A DNA stretch of 64,000 nucleotides from an uncultured Clostridia bacterium (GTDB lineage Bacteria; Bacillota; Clostridia; Oscillospirales; Ruminococcaceae), in contig CANQHA010000001.1 of the NCBI GenBank assembly GCA_947623585.1, positions 124,001-188,000 of the forward strand, given 5' to 3'. Shown here piece after piece: positions 26,139 to 34,586 of this stretch (position 1 is its first letter; each line of letters starts with the position of its first letter). Under the pieces are notes generated by a model. That model was not told where the DNA came from and made no database searches. It was given only the letters and a program-made list of their open reading frames with translations. Both the position numbers and the translations under genes were made by a program.

Positions 26139-26732
26139 TCAGTGCATTTTTTTGAGAAAGCTGGGGCGGTGCACCGGGCTCGGGCCGTATTTTCTCAGCA
26201 TCTCATAGTGCTGCCTTGTGCCGTAGCCCTTGTGCTTTGCAAAAAGATATTCGGGATACTCTTCGTCGAGCTTTTGCATATATCTGTCCCTCGCGACCTT
26301 TGCAAGCACCGAGGCCGCCGCGATTGACTGGCTTGAAGCGTCGCCCTTGACTATCGCCCTAACCTCGCCCTTAACGTCGGGGGTCTTGTTTCCGTCGATA
26401 AGCGCGATATCATAGTCGGCTCCGAGACCCTCTATCGCGCGCTTCATCGCAAGCATGGCGGCGTTAAGAATGTTTAAGCGCTCTATCTCCTCTACGCTCG
26501 CGGTGGAAATGCAGTAAGCCTCGGCCTTTAAGATTATCTCGTCAAAAAGCAGCTCGCGTTTTTTCGCGGTAAGTTTTTTGGAATCGTTCACGCCCTCGAT
26601 AACACAGTCGGGCGGAAGTATCACCGCCGCCGCGAAAACATCGCCGGCAAGAGGACCCCTGCCCGCTTCATCGACCCCGGCGACGACAGGATAGCTCTCG
26701 CGAACGGCATTGTCAAATTCAAAAAGCGTCAT
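26139..26732 (-). CDS. rnhB: Ribonuclease HII
   Basis: RNase HII removes ribonucleotides and RNA primers from DNA. The 197-residue product shows the catalytic DEAGRGPLAGDVFAAAV start, the later ALIDGNK Asp, and ASVLAKVARDRYM. ATG 26732 is preferred because GGAGGCAGAAT lies just before it. The gene overlaps the end of rbgA by 14 bases. Confidence 0.95.
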   Translation of the reverse strand: MTLFEFDNAVRESYPVVAGVDEAGRGPLAGDVFAAAVILPPDCVIEGVNDSKKLTAKKRELLFDEIILKAEAYCISTASVEEIERLNILNAAMLAMKRAIEGLGADYDIALIDGNKTPDVKGEVRAIVKGDASSQSIAAASVLAKVARDRYMQKLDEEYPEYLFAKHKGYGTRQHYEMLRKYGPSPVHRPSFLKKMH

Positions 26733-27582
26733 ATTCTGCCTCCGCAGGTTCAAGGGTTATCCGCCCGAGCTTCTGAGAACGGAATTCGTCAAGAAGCATA
26801 ACGGCGGTGCGCTCGTAATTTATCTCTCCCCCCGAGACGAGGAAGCCGCGCTTTTTGCCTATCGCTTCAAAGACCTCGAGGTCGGAAAGCTCATCGCATT
26901 CGACGCCGTAGCGCAAAAAGATCGCCGACGGACAGACGCTTCTCAGCTTTTGGATAAACATCAAAGCAAGCGTCTCGACGTCAAGGATATCGTCCTTTAT
27001 GGCGCCGGTGAACGCAAGCGAAAGACCGGTGCTCTTGCTCTCGAATTTTGGCGCCAAGACGCCCGGCGTGTCCAAAAGCTCGAAGCTCTCGCTCAGCTTT
27101 ATCCACTGCTTTCCTCGGGTGACTCCGGGGCGATCCTCGACCTTTGCCCTCTTTGAACCGGCAAGCCTGTTTATCAGCGCGGATTTTCCGACGTTCGGTA
27201 TGCCGACGATCATAAGCCTTATAGGTCTGCCGGTCATGCCGCGCTGCTCCCAAACCGAAATACGGTCTTTAAGAGATTCTTTTATCAGCGGCAGCACCTT
27301 TGAGACATTTTTTCCGCTCTTGCAGTCGGTATCGACGGCGCCGAGCCCCCTCTTTCGGTAGACCTCGAGCCACCTGCGGGTCTCGGCTTCGTCGGCGGCG
27401 TCGCATTTATTCAGAAGCAGCACCGAGGGCTTTCCGGCAATCAGCTTTCCGAGCTCGGGGTTTTTGCTCGAAAAGGGGATCCTTGCGTCGGTGACCTCGA
27501 TGACGGCGTCAACAAGCCCGAGATTTTCCGAGATGAGCCGTCGGGTTTTTGCCATGTGGCCCGGGAACCATTGAATGTTTAT
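26719..27582 (-). CDS. rbgA: Ribosome biogenesis GTPase RbgA (YlqF); start codon non-canonical
   Basis: RbgA assists late 50S subunit assembly. The GTPase motifs are circularly permuted: G4 NKCD, then G1 GIPNVGKSALINRL, then G3 DTPG. The first canonical start is ATG 27555 (MAKTRRLI), but the codons just upstream read I-N-I-Q-W-F-P-G-H. This matches the invariant N-terminus of the family (MTIQWFPGHMAK in Bacillus). No ATG, GTG or TTG lies in frame between that segment and the lepB stop. By alignment the start would be ATA 27582; CTG 27603 is another choice. The coordinates given use ATA. Confidence 0.9.
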   Translation of the reverse strand: MNIQWFPGHMAKTRRLISENLGLVDAVIEVTDARIPFSSKNPELGKLIAGKPSVLLLNKCDAADEAETRRWLEVYRKRGLGAVDTDCKSGKNVSKVLPLIKESLKDRISVWEQRGMTGRPIRLMIVGIPNVGKSALINRLAGSKRAKVEDRPGVTRGKQWIKLSESFELLDTPGVLAPKFESKSTGLSLAFTGAIKDDILDVETLALMFIQKLRSVCPSAIFLRYGVECDELSDLEVFEAIGKKRGFLVSGGEINYERTAVMLLDEFRSQKLGRITLEPAEAEYDAF

Positions 27583-27599
27583 ATCGTTATCTATTTCTA

Positions 27600-28172
27600 T
27601 CAGTCCTCGTCTTTGGGATAAAGAGTGCCGAAGCTGCCGAACGGATATACCCGCAAAACGGCTTTTCCTAAAATGTCGTCGGAATCGACAAAGCCGACGT
27701 AGGCGCTGCGAGAATCGGTCGAATGCTGGCGGTTGTCTCCCATCACGAAATATTTGCCCTCTGGAACGGTCAGCGGATATAAATAATTCGATTCGCGGTC
27801 TGTGGTGATGTTCTCGATACCGCTGACCTCGAACAGCTCGCCGTCAACATATACCTTTCCGGCTTCAAAGTCGATGTTTACCTCCTGACCTCCGACCGCG
27901 ACTATCCTTTTGACGATGATCTTTCCGAGACCCTCGCAGTTGCAGGCGACGATATCGCCCTGAGCGGGGTGATAAAACAGCGACCAAAGTATCAGAAAAT
28001 CGTGGTCTTTAAGGGTCGGCATCATCGACTCGCCGTCAACCCATGCCGATTTTGCGACAAAGGTGAACAGCAAAATGACGATTATAAGCGCCGTGCATAT
28101 CGACTTGAGCCAGTCAAGAAGCTCGTCGATAAAATTCAGCTTTTCTTTTTCGGTTTTTGTTTCTTGAGCCAT
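27600..28172 (-). CDS. lepB: Signal peptidase I
   Basis: LepB removes signal peptides from exported proteins at the outer face of the membrane. The 190-residue protein has one N-terminal membrane helix (about 29-50), the catalytic serine in DGESMMPTL, the general-base lysine in IVKRIVAVGG, and the later GDNRQHSTDSR. Upstream in-frame residues are excluded: ATG 28172 follows AAGGTGAGGACGAAATT and starts MAQETKTEKEK. It has its own promoter behind the rplS terminator and is followed by rbgA. Confidence 0.95.
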   Translation of the reverse strand: MAQETKTEKEKLNFIDELLDWLKSICTALIIVILLFTFVAKSAWVDGESMMPTLKDHDFLILWSLFYHPAQGDIVACNCEGLGKIIVKRIVAVGGQEVNIDFEAGKVYVDGELFEVSGIENITTDRESNYLYPLTVPEGKYFVMGDNRQHSTDSRSAYVGFVDSDDILGKAVLRVYPFGSFGTLYPKDED

Positions 28173-28212
28173 AATTTCGTCCTCACCTTTTTGCGATTTT
28201 ACATACGATTTG

Positions 28213-28241
28213 ATTATAGCAAATTTAAAGCCGAATTGCAA
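28213..28241 (-). promoter_or_regulatory. Sigma-A promoter of lepB
   Basis: TTGCAA (28241-28236), a 17-base spacer and a perfect TATAAT (28218-28213) on the minus strand. Confidence 0.8.
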
Positions 28242-28320
28242 GAGATATGCGCAAAAAAATGCGCCGCCGCAAAAAAGCAGCGCCGGTTCGATAACACGCA
28301 CAGTACGGCTTTGCGAACAA

Positions 28321-28353
28321 AAAATACAGGAACCGCAAAGATTCCTGTATTTT
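28321..28353 (-). terminator. Terminator of rplS
   Basis: A 12-bp stem AAAATACAGGAA (28321-28332) / TTCCTGTATTTT (28342-28353), with the T-rich arm continuing into TTGTT on the minus strand, begins 16 bases after the rplS stop. Confidence 0.8.
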
Positions 28354-28369
28354 AAGAGGCGCCTTGATC

Positions 28370-28714
28370 TTAGCGAATGGCTTCCTTGGTCTTTGCAGCC
28401 TTTCCGACGCGGTCGCGCAGGTAGTAGAGCTTCGCCCTTCTGACCTTTGCGGGTCTGATGACCTCGACCTTCTCGACAACGGGAGAATGGAGCGGGAAAA
28501 CGCGCTCGCAGCCGCAGCCGTGCGCAACTCTGCGGACGGTGAAGGTCTCGCTTACGCCGCCGTGCTTGCGGGCGATAACGGTGCCCTCAAAGGCCTGGAT
28601 CCTCGACTTGTCGCCCTCCTGAATTCTGACGGAAACACGAACGGTGTCTCCTACTCCGAACTCGGGTGCTTTTTCTTTAAGACTTGAATTGGCAATGATT
28701 TTCAATGCGTCCAT
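28370..28714 (-). CDS. rplS: Large ribosomal subunit protein bL19
   Basis: bL19 sits at the 30S-50S interface. The 114-residue product has the standard motifs [52 protein letters not shown] and the basic tail [18 protein letters not shown] 28714 follows AAGGAGGATTTTCTCA. It has its own strong promoter, a structured leader and a terminator, so it is a single-gene unit ahead of lepB. Confidence 0.98.
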   Translation of the reverse strand: MDALKIIANSSLKEKAPEFGVGDTVRVSVRIQEGDKSRIQAFEGTVIARKHGGVSETFTVRRVAHGCGCERVFPLHSPVVEKVEVIRPAKVRRAKLYYLRDRVGKAAKTKEAIR

Positions 28715-28856
28715 TGAGAAAATCCTCCTTGATTTTTCAGACGTTCATACGCTCCAGCCGGCCGCATAAGGGCCGCTTTATAACAGAGCCAGAGGACTAT
28801 CCGCTTTAGTATTGCAACTAAACCCTGCCGCATAAAAACGCGGCTGACTCAAATGC
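28715..28856 (-). ncRNA. Structured rplS leader, possible bL19 autoregulatory element
   Basis: The 142-base leader holds hairpins GCCGCG...TGCGGC (near 28850-28833), TTTAGT...ACTAAA (about 28828-28811) and CGGCC...GGCCG (about 28776-28760). Leaders that control rplS are known in Firmicutes (Rfam L19 leader). I could not match the consensus exactly. Confidence 0.35.
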
Positions 28857-28862
28857 TCAAAT

Positions 28863-28891
28863 ATTATATCACATCGGGGCTTGTGAATCAA
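28863..28891 (-). promoter_or_regulatory. Sigma-A promoter of rplS
   Basis: TTGATT (28891-28886), a 17-base spacer and a perfect TATAAT (28868-28863) on the minus strand. Confidence 0.8.
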
Positions 28892-28951
28892 TAGTGCAAA
28901 AAGCAAAATTTAGTGGGAAAATTTAGTGAGAGATTGTAAAAAATGCACATA

Positions 28952-29503
28952 TCAGCCGTCAAGAATTCTCGAAAGCAGAATGAAGCCGAGCGAAACCGCC
29001 GAAGAACCGAGACCTGCCCATCCGGCATAGACAGCCGCCGCAAAGACCAAGGCCGCCGCCAAAGCCGAAAATCCGAACGATATTACCCGAAGCGCCCTGC
29101 TTTTTTCTCCCAAAAAAAGCGCGAGCAGCTTTCCGCCGTCAAAATACTCTACCGGCAAAAGGTTGAAAAGCGCAAGGCTTAAATTTATCAGCGAAGCCTC
29201 GCCGGAAAGCGCCGCCGCCAAAATCAGATTTGAAAGAGGCCCCGAAAGATAGACTGTCAGCCTTTTTGGGCGGGAAAGCTCGGAAACTCCGCCAGATGAT
29301 ATGCAAACGCCCGCGCCGTAGAATTTAATCTCCTCGGGAAAAACGCCGAAAACAGCCATCGCCGCAAGATGAGAAAGCTCGTGAACGGCGCAGAACAAAA
29401 GCGAGGCCGAAGCTGCTCCGCCGGACAGAGAGGAGACCGAAAGAATGAAAAAGAAGCCGAAGGTAAGGCTTATCCCGATGTTTTTGCAGGAAAATGTTAT
29501 CAT
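28952..29503 (-). CDS. Site-2 protease family (M50) membrane metalloprotease
   Basis: The 183-residue multi-pass membrane protein has the zinc motif HELSH near residue 41 and the second-helix motif NLLPVEYFDGG near 113, the signature of intramembrane site-2 proteases. It resembles the SpoIVFB/YydH-like small forms. Its position just after spoVM hints at a sporulation role, but that is inference. No Shine-Dalgarno sequence lies before ATG 29503, only GAATATCATGTAAT, so the message may be leaderless or the true start may be internal. Confidence 0.8.
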   Translation of the reverse strand: MITFSCKNIGISLTFGFFFILSVSSLSGGAASASLLFCAVHELSHLAAMAVFGVFPEEIKFYGAGVCISSGGVSELSRPKRLTVYLSGPLSNLILAAALSGEASLINLSLALFNLLPVEYFDGGKLLALFLGEKSRALRVISFGFSALAAALVFAAAVYAGWAGLGSSAVSLGFILLSRILDG

Positions 29504-29526
29504 ATTACATGATATTCAAAAAGCGC

Positions 29527-29557
29527 AAAAAAATGCGGGCACAAAGCCGTGCCCGCA
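29527..29557 (-). terminator. Terminator after spoVM
   Basis: TGCGGGCAC (29534-29542) pairs with GTGCCCGCA (29549-29557) and is followed on the minus strand by seven T (29533-29527). It starts 10 bases after the spoVM stop. Confidence 0.85.
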
Positions 29558-29567
29558 GCCTTGGCGC

Positions 29568-29657
29568 TCAGCAGGACCTCGGGTCCTTTGAGACGCCGAA
29601 CAAAAGCCTTAAAATTCCCGCGACAAAACGGCAGGGCTTTTTGACGATAACTTTCAT
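29568..29657 (-). CDS. spoVM: Stage V sporulation protein SpoVM (29 residues)
   Basis: SpoVM is a tiny amphipathic-helix peptide that recognises the convex forespore membrane and anchors the SpoIVA coat base. The frame reads MKVIVKKPCRFVAGILR, then LLFGVSKDPRSC. It has GGAGG seven bases before the ATG and a strong terminator after the stop. The pattern (short basic start, Pro near position 8, GIL/GIV-R, then LFG/MLG and a charged tail) matches the Bacillus peptide MKFYTIKLPKFLGGIVR. In Bacillus spoVM is also downstream of prpC-prkC-rsgA. The C-terminal Cys is unusual. Confidence 0.85.
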   Translation of the reverse strand: MKVIVKKPCRFVAGILRLLFGVSKDPRSC

Positions 29658-29729
29658 GCTGTTTCCTCCGATATATGTAACTAAACGTGCAAGCCGTTCT
29701 TTACATAATATTCACGGCGGAAAAAAATG

Positions 29730-30611
29730 TTAGCGCGAACCTTTGTGCTCCCACGGCTTGAGCTTCTGCGCTTCGGCATACATCTCGCAATAGCTTTTGT
29801 GCCGCGAAAGTGAGATTTTTCCCTCCGAGACCGCCTCGATGACCGCGCAGCCCTGCTCTTTTGTGTGCGAGCAGTCTATAAAGCGGCAGCCGCCGATATA
29901 CTCGGAAAACTCGGGGAAGCACCCCGCGAGGTCTTCTTTGAAAATGATGTCGTAGCGGTCGGTCGAAAATGCCGCGAAGCCCGGAGTGTCGGCTATATAT
30001 CCCCCGCCCGGAAGCGTGAAGATATCGGTCCTGCGGGTGGTGTGCTTTCCCCTGCCGAGCTTTCGGCTTATCTCGCCGGTCTTGGCCTTGATGTCGGGGC
30101 AGAGGTTGTTTAAAAGCGAGGATTTTCCGACGCCCGAGTTTCCGGTCAGCGCGGAGAATTTGCCCCGAAGCGCCTCGGAAAGCTCATCGACGCCGCTTTT
30201 TGTTACGTTATCGACCGAAAAGGTCGGGAAAATGCCCGAGTAAAGCTCGCAGAGACCGTCGGCGCCGCTCATGTCGGTCTTTGTGAAAACGATGACCGGC
30301 TCGATGCCTTTATAGACGGATACCGCGGTGAATTTGTCCAAAAGCCTAAGATTCGGCGCGGGCTCGACCGTTGAGCATACGAAAACAAGGCAGTCAAGGT
30401 TTGCGAGCGGCGGGCGGATTATCTCGTTTTTTCGGGGAAGAACCGAGGTTATCACCGCTTCGTCTCCGCTTTTTTCAAGGGCGACGAAATCGCCGCAGAC
30501 AGGCGAGATCTCTTTTGTGCGAAGCGTTCCCCTTGCGCGGCAGATATATTCCTCCCCCTCGGCGAAGACCCGAAAGGTCCCGCCGAAGGAGCTCAGTATC
30601 ATTCCCGTCAT
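29730..30611 (-). CDS. rsgA: Small ribosomal subunit biogenesis GTPase RsgA
   Basis: RsgA (YloQ) checks and helps mature the 30S subunit. The 293-residue protein has an N-terminal OB fold, then permuted GTPase motifs G4 FTKTDMSG, G1 GNSGVGKSSLLNNL and G3 DTPGFAAF. A C-terminal zinc knuckle follows (CRFIDCSHTKEQGCAV). It overlaps the end of prkC by 4 bases, and in many Firmicutes it is a PrkC target. Length is normal. Confidence 0.95.
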   Translation of the reverse strand: MTGMILSSFGGTFRVFAEGEEYICRARGTLRTKEISPVCGDFVALEKSGDEAVITSVLPRKNEIIRPPLANLDCLVFVCSTVEPAPNLRLLDKFTAVSVYKGIEPVIVFTKTDMSGADGLCELYSGIFPTFSVDNVTKSGVDELSEALRGKFSALTGNSGVGKSSLLNNLCPDIKAKTGEISRKLGRGKHTTRRTDIFTLPGGGYIADTPGFAAFSTDRYDIIFKEDLAGCFPEFSEYIGGCRFIDCSHTKEQGCAVIEAVSEGKISLSRHKSYCEMYAEAQKLKPWEHKGSR

Positions 30612-32779
30612 AAGAACAGATTGTAGTTATCGACGGTCCTAAACGCGCTTTCCTGATACTCGTCTACCGTGTAGGTCCCCTCGTCGAAGTTGACGGTATA
30701 GGTCGAGAGGTTGACTTTGAGCCCGCCGTATCTTATATCCGCCCGAAGCGTTACCGTTCCGGTGCCGGATATCGTGACGGGATAGCTTGAACCCGCGTAT
30801 TCGGAGGCGTAGACGGTGAACTGCGGAACGATATATTCCTTTGTGTCGGCGTAATAAAGCGTCACATAGTAGTAATTCTTGGCGGTCGCCGGAATGTCAA
30901 TATAAAGGGTAACTTCCTTTGAGACTGTCGGCGTTCCGAACGGGTCGGAGTTATCGACGCCCGGTAAAACTCCCCAAGGATAGACGTTTTCGGGGACGTT
31001 CGGGTCTTCGACTATCTCCTCCTCGCCCGAGCCGTCGGAGACAGAAAGGGTTATGACGGTATCGCGCGGGACGTTTGAGCCGCCCTCGATGTTCTGACCG
31101 ATAACGGTGTCTTTGGGCTCGGTGCTCGCGCTGTATTGCACCTTTGCGACAAGATGAGCGTCCTCAAGGGCATACTGAGCGGTGAGAAGATCCTCGCCGA
31201 CGACATAAGGCACCATGGTGTCCTCGGTCATCGGGCCGAGACTTACGAACACCCTTATCTCGGTGCCTTCCTCAACCTCGGAGCCCGCCGCGGGATCGGT
31301 CTGAACGATATATCCGTTGGCGATATCGTCGCTGTCCATCTGAACGATGACATATTTTAGGCCGTAGTCCTCGAGCGCTTTTATCGCCGACGACTGATAG
31401 TAGTTTCTGATGTCCGGAACGGTGACGATTCGGGTGCCCTTGCTGACGGTGACCCTTATGGCGTCGCCTATCTTGACTATTCTGCCCTTTGCCTTCTCCT
31501 GATAAATAATGGTACCCGCTTCGTGCTCGCTGTTGTATTCCTCGGTCGCGACGAGCTGGATATCGGGATAAAGCGCCCTTGCGTCATAGAAATTCTGACC
31601 GATGAGGTCGGGCATGGTATAGTCGTTTATCGACGACGGCGTTGACTTGAACGCCCGAAGAATTACGTTTGAGACAAAAAGCGTAGCGACGATTATAACC
31701 GTGCAGGCGACCGCCGCAAGGATAGGCAGCGCATAGTTGTGCCTCACCTCGTCCTCATCGTCGTCGTAATAGTCGTCGTAATACTCCTCCTCGGCGATCG
31801 GCTCGGCAATTCTGACCGGCTTCTCTTTTTTCGGCTTTTTCGAGGGCTTCATCGAGGATATCGCGGCGACGAGTTTTTCTTTCATCTCCGAGCCCTGGCT
31901 GTTTTCCGAGCGGCGCTCGGAACGCTTGTCCGCGTATCCGAAGGTTATGCTCTGATCTATCTTGAAAGCCTCGATGTCCCTTATCATTCCCGAGGCGGAC
32001 TGATAGCGCTTGTTCGGGTCTTTTTCCATGGCGTGAAGAATTATCTCCTCAAGCCCGGGATATATCGACGAGACGTACTGAGAGGGCGGCACAGGCGCGT
32101 CGTGCATATGCTTTAGCGCGACCTCTACCGGAGTGTCGCCGTTAAAGGGCTTTCTTCCGGTCAGCATCTCATACATCATCACGCCAACCGAATAAATGTC
32201 GCTTCGCTCGTCGGTCCGTGCTCCCCCCGCCTGCTCGGGCGAAACGTAATGCACCGAGCCCATGGTCTTCTCGGAGGCGTTTTTCTCGACCTCGCGGCTG
32301 AACCTTGCGATGCCGAAATCCATTACCTTTATGCTTCCGTCGGAAAGAAGCATGACGTTTTGGGGCTTGATGTCGCGGTGGACTATTCCCCTGTCGTGGG
32401 CAAGCTGGAGCGCTCTGAGAATTTGTATCGTGAAGTGAACGCAGTCGCGCCATTTGAGCATTCCCTGCTGCTCGATATACTCTTTCAGGGTTATGCCGTC
32501 GATATATTCCATGACGATATACTGCATATTGTTCTCATAGCCGACGTCGTATATTTTAACGATGTTAGGGTGAGAAAGCACCGCTATCGCTTTGCTTTCG
32601 TTTCTGAATCGGCGGACGAATTCTTCGTTCTCCGAGTATTCGCTGCGAAGGATTTTTACCGCGACGACGCGGTTTTCCATTATATCCTTTCCGCGATAGA
32701 CGTTGGCCATTCCGCCGACGCCGATAAGCTCGGTTATCTCGTATCTTCCGTCCAGCTTCAGACCGACAAATCTGTCCAT
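30608..32779 (-). CDS. prkC: PASTA-domain Ser/Thr protein kinase PrkC
   Basis: PrkC is a membrane kinase that senses peptidoglycan fragments or lipid II and governs growth and spore germination. The 723-residue protein has a kinase domain at 10-270 (GVGGMANVYRG, VAVKIL, IVHRDIKPQNVML, DFGIAR, MGSVHYVSPEQ), a juxtamembrane segment with the acidic run EEEYYDDYYDDDEDE, and one membrane helix near 347-370. Three PASTA domains follow between about 393 and 600, then a beta-rich C-terminal domain of about 115 residues. Its phosphatase lies just upstream. Confidence 0.96.
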   Translation of the reverse strand: MDRFVGLKLDGRYEITELIGVGGMANVYRGKDIMENRVVAVKILRSEYSENEEFVRRFRNESKAIAVLSHPNIVKIYDVGYENNMQYIVMEYIDGITLKEYIEQQGMLKWRDCVHFTIQILRALQLAHDRGIVHRDIKPQNVMLLSDGSIKVMDFGIARFSREVEKNASEKTMGSVHYVSPEQAGGARTDERSDIYSVGVMMYEMLTGRKPFNGDTPVEVALKHMHDAPVPPSQYVSSIYPGLEEIILHAMEKDPNKRYQSASGMIRDIEAFKIDQSITFGYADKRSERRSENSQGSEMKEKLVAAISSMKPSKKPKKEKPVRIAEPIAEEEYYDDYYDDDEDEVRHNYALPILAAVACTVIIVATLFVSNVILRAFKSTPSSINDYTMPDLIGQNFYDARALYPDIQLVATEEYNSEHEAGTIIYQEKAKGRIVKIGDAIRVTVSKGTRIVTVPDIRNYYQSSAIKALEDYGLKYVIVQMDSDDIANGYIVQTDPAAGSEVEEGTEIRVFVSLGPMTEDTMVPYVVGEDLLTAQYALEDAHLVAKVQYSASTEPKDTVIGQNIEGGSNVPRDTVITLSVSDGSGEEEIVEDPNVPENVYPWGVLPGVDNSDPFGTPTVSKEVTLYIDIPATAKNYYYVTLYYADTKEYIVPQFTVYASEYAGSSYPVTISGTGTVTLRADIRYGGLKVNLSTYTVNFDEGTYTVDEYQESAFRTVDNYNLFL

Positions 32780-32796
32780 ATAAACTGCTCCTTTCT

Positions 32797-33525
32797 TTAA
32801 ATTCCCATCAGCGCGACGGTGATGTTATCCTTTCCGCCGCACCCGTTGGCGTAATCTATAAGATCGGCCGCCGCTTCGTCGAGCGGTCTTCTGAACGCCT
32901 TTGAATAGATAAGCTCGTCGGAACAATAATTGGTCAGCCCGTCGGTGCAGATCAAAAGCACCGAGCCGGGGCTTGCGCTGAGCTCGAAATAATCGACCTC
33001 GATATTCGGCTCGACCCCGACCGCCCGGGTTATAACGTTTTTCATGTTCATCACCCTCGGCTCGTCGGAATCTATCATTCCGTGCGCTTTAAGATATTGA
33101 ATTACGGTGTGATCGTTGGTTATCTGAGTGATACCGCTCTCGCTGAGAAGATATGCCCTCGAATCGCCTACGCTTGCGACATAAACGCTGCCGTTATGTA
33201 CCAGCGCGGCGACGCAGGTGGTCCCCATTCCGCGGTTCTCCTCGTCTTCGCGGCTCTTGTCAAAAACTATCGTGTTGGCGGCGGTGACTGCCGAAATGAG
33301 CATTGATTTTATCGCCCTCGGCTCCATGCCGTCGCGATAGCTCAGGCAAAGCCGCTCATAGACCGCGTTTGAAGCTATGTCGCTCGCAAGCCCCCCTCCG
33401 CGGGTGCCTCCCATTCCGTCGCAAACGACGGCGGCGCTCGTCGCGGCGTCAAGCTCGCAGACGCGGAACCTGTCCTGATTTTCGGCGCGCACCTTTCCGA
33501 TATCGGTTTTGGCAGAAATCAGCAT
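32797..33525 (-). CDS. prpC: PP2C-family Ser/Thr phosphatase PrpC
   Basis: PrpC (Stp) reverses phosphorylation by PrkC. The 242-residue product has the PP2C metal motifs AENQDRFRV, VVCDGMGGTRGG, VGDSRAYLL, CTDGLTNY and GGKDNITV. It lies 17 bases before prkC and 29 bases after rlmN, the usual order in Gram-positive bacteria. Confidence 0.95.
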   Translation of the reverse strand: MLISAKTDIGKVRAENQDRFRVCELDAATSAAVVCDGMGGTRGGGLASDIASNAVYERLCLSYRDGMEPRAIKSMLISAVTAANTIVFDKSREDEENRGMGTTCVAALVHNGSVYVASVGDSRAYLLSESGITQITNDHTVIQYLKAHGMIDSDEPRVMNMKNVITRAVGVEPNIEVDYFELSASPGSVLLICTDGLTNYCSDELIYSKAFRRPLDEAAADLIDYANGCGGKDNITVALMGI

Positions 33526-33554
33526 TTGCCTTTACCTCCGTTTAAAAATAAATG

Positions 33555-34586
33555 TCAGTTCTCATATTCCCGCCTGAGCTGTCCGCAGGCGGCGTCAATG
33601 TCGGCTCCGAGCGTTCTTCTTACGGTCGCGTTCGCGCCGAGCTCGCACAGCATATTGCAAAATCTCATCGCCGAGGCCCTGTCGGACCGGTAGCTGCGCT
33701 CTTTTATCTTGTTGACCGGAATTATGTTTATGTGCGAGGGCATTCCGGCGACGAGCCCGCAAAGGGCTTTCGCGTCCTCGGGCGAATCGTTCTCGCCCTC
33801 GATAAGCGCGTACTCGAAAGATATCCTCCGGCCGGTTTTTGCGAAATAGTCGCGGCAGGCGGCCATAAGCTCGGATATGCAGTATTTTTTGTTAATCGGC
33901 ATAAGCTCGGAGCGCTTTTCGTCATATGGGCTGTGAAGCGATATCGAAAGCGTCAGCCCAAGGTCGAGCTCGGAAAGGTCGTAAATTCGGTCAACAAGCC
34001 CGCAGGTCGAAAGAGAAACGTGCCGAAGGCTCATGTTCGTGCCCTCCGGGGCCGAGAGTATCCTCAAAAAAGAGACGACGTTATCAAAATTGTCAAGCGG
34101 CTCGCCGATGCCCATTAAAACGACGCTCGAAACGTGCCTGCCGGTGACCCGCTCGGTCTCGTAAAGCTGGCCCAAAATCTCGTTCGGCTCAAGGCTTCGC
34201 TTAAAGCCCGCGATGGTCGAGGCGCAGAAGCGGCAGCCCATTTTGCAGCCCGCCTGAGTTGAAACGCAAAGCGAATCGCCGTGCTCATAGCTCATCAAAA
34301 CCGTCTCGATGTGGTTGCCGTCCGAAAGCTCGTAAAGCAGCTTGACAGTGCCGTCGTTTTTCGATTCGAGGAGCCTTACCGGCTTTATATGCTCAAAGGT
34401 GAAATTTTCGGAAAGTTTTTTCCTCAGCGAGAGGGAAACGTCCGACATTTCGTCAAACGACACCGCGCGCTTTTCGTGGAGCCATTTGAATATCTGAACG
34501 GCTCGAAAAGGCTTTTCGCCGAGCTTTTCAACGCTCTCGCGGAGCTGAGGAAGCGTCAGTGAAAGTATGTCGGTCAATCGGCTCAC
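33555..34586 (-). CDS. rlmN: 23S rRNA (A2503-C2)/tRNA (A37-C2) methyltransferase RlmN
   Basis: RlmN is a radical-SAM enzyme that methylates A2503 of 23S rRNA. The 343-residue protein has the cluster motif CKMGCRFC near residue 113, GIGEPLDN, NIIPVNK and the C-terminal acceptor Cys in DIDAACGQL. Length is standard. It overlaps the end of rsmB by 4 bases. Confidence 0.96.
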   Translation of the reverse strand: MSRLTDILSLTLPQLRESVEKLGEKPFRAVQIFKWLHEKRAVSFDEMSDVSLSLRKKLSENFTFEHIKPVRLLESKNDGTVKLLYELSDGNHIETVLMSYEHGDSLCVSTQAGCKMGCRFCASTIAGFKRSLEPNEILGQLYETERVTGRHVSSVVLMGIGEPLDNFDNVVSFLRILSAPEGTNMSLRHVSLSTCGLVDRIYDLSELDLGLTLSISLHSPYDEKRSELMPINKKYCISELMAACRDYFAKTGRRISFEYALIEGENDSPEDAKALCGLVAGMPSHINIIPVNKIKERSYRSDRASAMRFCNMLCELGANATVRRTLGADIDAACGQLRREYEN

